Source: Mesostigma viride
Taxonomy: Eukaryota > Streptophyta > Mesostigmatophyceae > Mesostigmatales > Mesostigmataceae
NCBI GenBank assembly: GCA_009746045.1
Contig: RPFO01001550.1
Location: forward strand, 1 to 64,000
DNA: 64,000 nucleotides
Direction of reading: 5' to 3'
Shown here: positions 62,505 through 64,000 of the stretch, one piece after another
How the letters are laid out: each line of letters starts with the position of its first letter
Position numbering within the stretch: position 1 is the stretch's first letter
Translations under genes and position numbers: made by a program
Notes under the pieces: model-generated
What the model was told of the DNA's origin: nothing
What the model saw: only the letters and a program-made list of their open reading frames with translations
The model's database searches: none

Positions 62505-62698
62505 GGGTACAATCTGTACTTTTTTATGACGACACCCTCCTCTAGAGTCCAATATCGTGCGGGTTCCGACACAGTCTGACACCGTCCGTACGCCTAAGCC
62601 ATTTTGCCCGGCAAAAGAACCGACCTGCCGAAATTATTTTTTTGGCATACCCCTCCGAATACGTATACCACTATACCCTATACCGTACGAATATACAA
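62505..62698. repeat. large inverted repeat, left arm
   Basis: About 194 bases that match, in reverse complement, 62819-63002, with one ~10-base gap and few mismatches. Weaker similarity continues outward beyond both arms. Confidence 0.85.
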
Positions 62699-62818
62699 CA
62701 CATATATTACGTCCACTATATATAGTAATTACTATGCCCATATAATATGATATTTATGGTATTAAAGACACTATAGTATGGGCATATTATATAAGCCTTA
62801 TAATATATAATGCCACTA
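62699..62818. other. AT-rich centre of the inverted repeat
   Basis: 120 bases, almost all A and T, with a nested inverted pair (ACTATGCCCATATAATAT against ATAGTATGGGCATATTAT). An AT-rich centre between long arms is what replication origins and resolution sites look like, but this is only suggestive. Confidence 0.5.
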
Positions 62819-63002
62819 TTGTATATTCGTACGGTATAGGGTATAGTGGTATACGTATTCGGAGGGGTATGCCAAAAAAATAATTTCGGCAGGTCGGTTC
62901 TTTTGCCGGGCAAAATGGCTTGGGCGTACGGACGGTGTCAGACCCCGCACGATATTGGAAGCTAGAGGAGGGTGTCGTCATAAAAAAGTACAGATTGTAC
63001 CC
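62819..63002. repeat. large inverted repeat, right arm
   Basis: Reverse complement of 62505-62698. Contains GCCGGGCAAAATGGC and GTATACGTATTCGGAGG blocks present in both arms. Confidence 0.85.
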
Positions 63003-63168
63003 GTTCGTCAGCTATTTCGTACAGATCTGTACTTCCGACGGTCAGCTGTCGGTGTCAGATGTCAGATCTCGTTATGGATTCCTTTTTTCCTTCTCGATTC
63101 TGGACGGATCGCTGAATCTGAACACGGGAATCTTGCGGATCGGATCCGTAGCAGAATTTCGCTACCAG

Positions 63169-63194
63169 GGGTGTGTATGAAAACATATACACCC
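63169..63194. repeat. GTGTGTATG-AAAA-CATATACAC hairpin, copy 2
   Basis: Stem GGGTGTGTATG, loop AAAA, stem CATATACACCC, with one G-T type mismatch. Same class as 11062-11087. Confidence 0.6.
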
Positions 63195-63220
63195 TTTAGA
63201 AACGAAAAACGAACATTTGG

Positions 63221-63244
63221 GGTGCATATGAAAACATACACACC
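63221..63244. repeat. GTGCATATG-AAAA-CATACACAC hairpin, copy 3
   Basis: Stem GGTGCATATG, loop AAAA, stem CATACACACC, with two mismatches. 27 bases after copy 2, so the two form a tandem pair. Confidence 0.55.
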
Positions 63245-64000
63245 TACACCCGGCATGGAAATAATTAGTCCGCGATTTTTTCCACTCGCGCGGCAAAAAA
63301 ATTTTGCTCCAAACGCGTCAGGGCATCAACGAACATATTTGGAGAGTGCAATATCACAAGCCCTGGTAAAATCGGATTTCTCTGAAAATAGTTTATTAAA
63401 CAGCATGCGGGAAAGAAAGGGCCGCCACAACCTTGTGGCTGTACATGCAGAAAGGCTTGTTAGACGAATGGGGACGGCTTGTTGTTTACCGGGGAATCCT
63501 ACTGGCAACTAGCTTTGCCTTTTGTAAGTCAGGCGCCGTTTGTTTGAACGGCCGGCCATGTGTTGAATGCTGACGGAAGTTGCGTCAAAAAGCTGTAATA
63601 AAATCTGATGTAACCAGCACTCACCAATTGATTGGTGTGCTGCTTGGTTGGGTAGTGTGTTCAGGGTTGCATTCGAAGAGTACACATGGCCTGACAGCTC
63701 AGACGTGTGACAGATGAGCTGGCTGGCTGAATTATTAAATTGTCAGCGTTAGGATATTTCTGGTTTTGCCGTTTTCCATTTTGACGGTAGGCTTGATAAG
63801 CATGGTCGGCGGGTTGTGACCCGTTATTGTTTCTTTGAATGTGCTCACTGAAGCAGTATGCGCGGCCTCGCTGCTATGGCGGCGGGGCTAAAGAAAATTA
63901 GGCAAAGACCCCGTCCTTGCCTGCTATGAAGTCGCGGGCTTTGCGACTTCACGGCAGGTAGGGGCGGTTTGAACGGAACGGAAATTTCGCGTTACCAATG

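Larger units (their letters stand above)
62186..64000. other. non-coding right end of the window
   Basis: No gene is seen in 1.8 kb. It holds AGATCT clusters (62230-62500, 63020-63070), a large inverted repeat (62505-63002), two copies of the GTGTATG-AAAA-CATA hairpin, and a right part (63360-64000) with sequence related to the 31.4-33.4 kb spacer (ATCGGATTTCT near 63372, CTATGGCGG and GGGGCTAAA near 63875). A stem of GAAGTCGC against GCGACTTC lies at about 63928-63951. Confidence 0.55.

Noticed and set aside
1-64000. CRISPR array, rRNA genes, bacterial-type operons
   Set aside because: No regularly spaced short repeats with unique spacers, no rRNA-like conserved blocks, and gene organisation and introns are not bacterial.

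Overview
The window looks like part of a large eukaryotic DNA virus genome of the nucleocytoplasmic group (NCLDV, Nucleocytoviricota), or such a genome integrated in a host chromosome. Evidence: a D5-type SF3 helicase, a separate archaeo-eukaryotic primase, a poxvirus A22-type RuvC-fold resolvase, a YqaJ/lambda-type exonuclease, KilA-N and BRO-like proteins, an SLATT-like 2TM protein, many tiny membrane proteins, ubiquitin-pathway genes (two OTU proteases, F-box, RING/TRAF), and GT-AG introns. Separate primase and D5-like genes recall algal (phycodnavirus-like) members, but no major capsid protein, DNA polymerase B or packaging ATPase lies in the window, so the family assignment is an inference. 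Genes lie on both strands, closely packed, often with fewer than 50 bases between them.

Layout. 0-0.6 kb: non-coding, with copies of a short element with inverted ends. 0.6-24.8 kb: accessory and structural genes: an Ala-rich J-domain protein, OTU protease 1, two paralogous beta-repeat fibre genes (4.1-6.9 kb and 18.6-21.0 kb), several proteins sharing a short Cys/His N-terminal motif, an ADP-ribosyltransferase-like gene plus a degenerate paralogue, an intron-bearing gene of unknown function, and a free-standing HNH nuclease. 24.8-28.8 kb: an adenosylcobalamin-dependent ribonucleotide reductase gene in three exons; each of its two introns carries a complete gene on the opposite strand (an HNH nuclease and a BRO-like protein). 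28.9-30.6 kb: small membrane proteins and a conserved-looking basic protein. 31.4-33.4 kb: a duplicated non-coding spacer. 33.4-39.3 kb: two coiled-coil genes, one of 1,492 residues. 39.4-51.6 kb: replication and recombination genes, with a corrinoid adenosyltransferase among them. 51.6-62.1 kb: F-box, RING/TRAF, SET-like and OTU genes plus a 1.7 kb foreign-looking insert. 62.1-64 kb: non-coding, with a 190-bp inverted repeat around an AT-rich centre, hairpins and AGATCT clusters.

How the genes fit together. The reductase makes deoxynucleotides with adenosylcobalamin as radical source, and the PduO-type adenosyltransferase at 41.6 kb makes that cofactor from cob(I)alamin, so the window encodes both the enzyme and its cofactor-activating step. 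Primase, D5 helicase, YqaJ nuclease and A22-like resolvase form a replication/recombination set. OTU, F-box and RING/TRAF proteins could rewire host ubiquitin signalling.

Caution: eight genes are broken by frameshifts at ten G or C runs, and every one is explained by one missing base in the run. This is the signature of homopolymer under-calling in the assembly, though real slippage or decay cannot be excluded from the sequence alone.
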